Below are positions 5,610 to 7,804 of a DNA stretch of 7,804 nt, piece after piece. The notes under the pieces are model-generated. The model saw only the letters and a program-made list of their open reading frames with translations. It had not been told where the DNA came from and searched no databases. This stretch comes from Pseudomonadota bacterium (GTDB taxonomy: Bacteria; Pseudomonadota; Gammaproteobacteria; PS1; Pseudothioglobaceae), in assembly GCA_022600395.1 (NCBI GenBank), contig JAHZKM010000001.1, positions 1-7,804 of the forward strand, read 5' to 3'. A program made the translations under genes and the position numbers. Numbering within the stretch: position 1 is the first letter of the stretch; every line of letters begins with the position of its first letter.

Positions 5610-7216
5610 TAAGAATGCTGAGACTCTGACTCAATCAGCGCTCTTGATGGTGGCGTATTAAAACTATGGTATTGTGCTTTTGGTGCCAAGGTCCACTCTA
5701 AGCCTTTTGCGCCTTCCCACGGTCTTGCCGATGCGGGCTTTCCGTTGCGAATACAGTCAATCACAATATAGGTAAACAAAATAAACGATGCACCAAATGC
5801 AAATCCTCCAATAGATGAAATCATATTAAAATCTGCAAACTGCAGGGAGTAGTCAGGGATTCGCCTTGGCATGCCTGCTAAACCTAGAAAGTGCTGCGGG
5901 AAAAACAATACATTAACCGAGATAACCGCCCACCAAAAGTGCACCTTTGCCAAACCTTCGTTGTACATTTTTCCGGTCCATTTAGGTAGCCAGTAAAAAG
6001 TTGCAGCAATGATTGACCACAATGCACCGGTGACTAGCACATAGTGAAAGTGCGCAACCACAAAGTATGTATCGTGATACTGAATATCCGCAGGCGCAAT
6101 ACCCAGCATTAAGCCGGAGAAACCGCCAATTGTGAATAAAAATACAAATGATATTGCCCACAACATTGGCGTCTCAAATGTCATGGACCCTCGCCACATG
6201 GTGGAAATCCAATTAAACACCTTAACGCCGGTGGGCACTGCAATTAACATCGTTGCATACATAAAATAAAGTTCTCCAGCAACCGGCATGCCGGTTAAAA
6301 ACATATGGTGTGCCCATACAATATAAGATAAGAAAGCAATAGATGCTGTCGCATACACCATGGAAGAATAACCAAATAATGGCTTACGAGCAAAGGTCGG
6401 GATAATATGGGAAACCACACCAAAAGCCGGCAAAATCATAATATAAACCTCTGGATGGCCAAAGAACCAGAAGATATGCTGGAACATGACTGGATCTCCG
6501 CCACCAGTTGCATCAAAAAACGCAGTACCAAAATTTCGATCAGTCAGCATCATCGTAACAGCGCCAGCTAAAACAGGCATAGCACCAATAAGTAGAAAAG
6601 ACGTAATCAGCCATGTCCATACAAATAATGGCATATCCATTAGCTTCATATCAGTAGCACGCATATTAAGCACAGTGGCAATGATATTAATCGCACCCAT
6701 AATAGATGAAAATCCTAACAAATGAACTGCAAAAATAAAGAAATCAGTACTATCTGGTGCAAATGTAGTTGACAGAGGGGCGTAAAAAGTCCAGCCAAAT
6801 GCTGGCGCGCCTCCCTCCATAAAAAATGTGCTCAAAAGAATTCCTCCTGCAAAAGGCAAGATCCAGAATGACCAATTGTTCATGCGCGGTAGTGCCATAT
6901 CAGGTGCACCAACCATCATTGGTATCAACCAATTCCCTAAGCCCACAAAAGCGGGCATAATAGCGCCAAACACCATGATTAGTCCATGCATAGTAGTCAG
7001 CTGATTGAAAAAATGTGGATCCATTAGCTGCAAGCCAGGCTGCAGTAGCTCCATTCGAATCCCCATGGCGAGCGCACCACCAATCAGTAACATGATAAAT
7101 GCAAACCACAAATACAGCGTGCCGATATCTTTATGGTTCGTTGTTTTAACCCACCTCATCAATCCTTTTTCAGGGCCATGATGATGTTCGCTATGAGAAG
7201 CTGTTGCTGTTGTCAT
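5609..7216 (-). CDS. coxA: Cytochrome c oxidase subunit I (CoxA/CtaD), aa3-type catalytic subunit
   Basis: CoxA is the catalytic subunit of an A-family haem-copper oxidase, reducing O2 to water and pumping protons. The 535-residue protein has about 12 membrane helices. Ligands seen are His77 and His391 for haem a; His389 for haem a3; His254, His303 and His304 for CuB; and Tyr258 in GHPEVY (253-258), cross-linked to His254 in this family. The D-channel is intact, with Asp106 and the following RMNN plus Glu256, so it is type A1. The K-channel lysine is Lys332 (PTGVK). His381-Asp382 is the usual Mg/propionate region. Helix VIII wording resembles Pseudomonas CoxA. A histidine-rich N-terminus (HSEHHH, 8-13) precedes the first helix. 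AAGGAGA lies 5 bases before the ATG. It sits 15 bases after coxB, and its stop overlaps the following small gene. Confidence 0.98.
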   Translation of the reverse strand: MTTATASHSEHHHGPEKGLMRWVKTTNHKDIGTLYLWFAFIMLLIGGALAMGIRMELLQPGLQLMDPHFFNQLTTMHGLIMVFGAIMPAFVGLGNWLIPMMVGAPDMALPRMNNWSFWILPFAGGILLSTFFMEGGAPAFGWTFYAPLSTTFAPDSTDFFIFAVHLLGFSSIMGAINIIATVLNMRATDMKLMDMPLFVWTWLITSFLLIGAMPVLAGAVTMMLTDRNFGTAFFDATGGGDPVMFQHIFWFFGHPEVYIMILPAFGVVSHIIPTFARKPLFGYSSMVYATASIAFLSYIVWAHHMFLTGMPVAGELYFMYATMLIAVPTGVKVFNWISTMWRGSMTFETPMLWAISFVFLFTIGGFSGLMLGIAPADIQYHDTYFVVAHFHYVLVTGALWSIIAATFYWLPKWTGKMYNEGLAKVHFWWAVISVNVLFFPQHFLGLAGMPRRIPDYSLQFADFNMISSIGGFAFGASFILFTYIVIDCIRNGKPASARPWEGAKGLEWTLAPKAQYHSFNTPPSRALIESESQHS

Positions 7217-7221
7217 AATAT

Positions 7222-7228
7222 TCTCCTT
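7222..7228 (-). promoter_or_regulatory. Ribosome binding site of coxA (AAGGAGA)
   Basis: On the minus strand AAGGAGA lies in the 15-base coxB-coxA gap, 5 bases before the coxA ATG. Confidence 0.85.
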
Positions 7229-7231
7229 TAA

Positions 7232-7804
7232 TTAACGTGCAGACTTAACATCTGAAGGTTGGACCACGCTACCAGTATTGCCAAAAGCGCTTCTCTCGTA
7301 AGTAATAACCGATGCCAAATCAGCATCGCCTAACATTTTGAATGTTGGCATGCCTCCCTTGCCATGCAGTACAAGCTTTATATGTTCTGCTGACGAACCA
7401 TTGGCAATAGGGGAGTTTTTCATTGCTGGAAAAATTGGTGGTATGCCCGAGCCGTCTATCTTATGACAACCCGCGCAATTCGCCTCATATACATTCTTGC
7501 CATTAGCCATTAAATCTGCCTTAAGCCAGGTTTTAGTGGCACTAGTGGCGGCGGCTTCAGCTGCTGCTTGTTCCTTAGCAACCCACTTCGCATAATCTGC
7601 CTTTGACACAACATCAACAACAATTGGCATAAAACCATGATCTTTACCGCACAACTCGGCGCACTGGCCACGGTAAGTGCCAATTTTGTCAACTTTAGCC
7701 CAAGCGTCGTTAATAAACCCTGGATTGGCGTCTTGTTTAACGCCAAATGCCGGGATCCACCAATTATGAATCACGTCATTTGAAGTAATCAAAAATCGAA
7801 TCGA
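7232..7804 (-). CDS. coxB: Cytochrome c oxidase subunit II with C-terminal cytochrome c domain (5' end cut by window)
   Basis: Subunit II receives electrons from cytochrome c at the binuclear CuA centre and passes them to haem a of CoxA. The frame is open to the right edge, so the 190 residues visible are only the C-terminal part; the two membrane helices and start lie outside. A TTG at 7792 is not the start, because family sequence (RFLITSNDVIHNWW) continues upstream of it. CuA ligands, numbered from the window edge, are His13, Cys48, Glu50, Cys52, His56 and Met59 (CAELCGKDHGFM). An alanine-rich linker (about 76-91) leads to a fused cytochrome c domain with haem site CAGCH at 110-114 and likely axial Met152 (GGMPTF). 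This makes it a caa3-type subunit II, as in several gammaproteobacteria. It is the first visible gene of the cox operon. Confidence 0.96.
   Translation of the reverse strand, partial: SIRFLITSNDVIHNWWIPAFGVKQDANPGFINDAWAKVDKIGTYRGQCAELCGKDHGFMPIVVDVVSKADYAKWVAKEQAAAEAAATSATKTWLKADLMANGKNVYEANCAGCHKIDGSGIPPIFPAMKNSPIANGSSAEHIKLVLHGKGGMPTFKMLGDADLASVITYERSAFGNTGSVVQPSDVKSAR

Noticed and set aside
5255..5612. Two plus-strand ORFs (5255-5509 and 5430-5612)
   Set aside because: Both are antisense to ctaG and the small ORF; their cysteine/asparagine-rich translations look like complement artefacts.
6486..7109. Plus-strand ORF 6486-6725 and minus-strand ORF 6900-7109
   Set aside because: Both fall inside the well-conserved coxA frame and resemble no protein family.
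7510..7746. Minus-strand 78-codon ORF in another frame
   Set aside because: It is a frame-shifted reading of coxB, whose own frame holds the CuA and haem motifs.
7790..7804. TTG at 7792 as the start of coxB
   Set aside because: The frame remains open to the edge and upstream residues match the CuA-domain family sequence, so this is an internal leucine in a truncated gene.

Overview
The window is a block of respiratory terminal-oxidase genes from a bacterium. Every gene I can support lies on the minus strand, so transcription runs from high to low coordinates. Two haem-copper oxygen reductase operons lie head to tail: an aa3/caa3-type cytochrome c oxidase (cox) operon at about 7804-3139, then a high-affinity cbb3-type (cco) operon at about 2938-1. 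A 200-base AT-rich gap between them carries the cco promoter.

The organism is most likely an AT-leaning gammaproteobacterium. CoxA has the Pseudomonas-like helix VIII wording ([15 protein letters not shown]). The cox order coxB-coxA-small ORF-ctaG-coxC-DUF2909-surf1 is typical of beta/gammaproteobacteria. The cco promoter carries a perfect FNR/Anr box. A marine sulfur-oxidiser of the SUP05/Thioglobus kind is possible, but this is a guess that only a database search could settle.

Layout along transcription: 7804-7232 coxB (5' end outside the window; CuA domain fused to a cytochrome c domain); 7216-5609 coxA (subunit I, all metal ligands and D- and K-channel residues present); 5609-5514 a 31-residue single-helix protein overlapping both neighbours; 5521-4982 ctaG/cox11 (CuB assembly chaperone); 4963-4079 coxC (subunit III); 4058-3831 a 75-residue two-helix DUF2909-type protein; 3834-3139 surf1 (assembly factor). 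After the gap: 2938-1520 ccoN, 1506-775 ccoO, 775-629 ccoQ, 616-1 ccoP (3' end outside the window, only the first haem c site visible). Genes within each operon are separated by 20 bases or fewer or overlap, so each set is probably one transcript.

Together the window gives the cell a low-affinity oxidase for oxic conditions, with two of its assembly factors, and a high-affinity oxidase for low oxygen. The cco promoter region shows a perfect FNR box spaced exactly as in class II FNR-activated promoters, so cbb3 synthesis is probably switched on when oxygen falls. No cox promoter is visible; it must lie beyond 7804. Haem A synthesis genes (ctaA, ctaB) and cbb3 assembly genes (ccoG, ccoI, ccoS) are not in the window. 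I found no mobile element, CRISPR, RNA gene or novel defence or biosynthetic system. The most interesting items are the cco promoter architecture and the tiny overlapping gene between coxA and ctaG.
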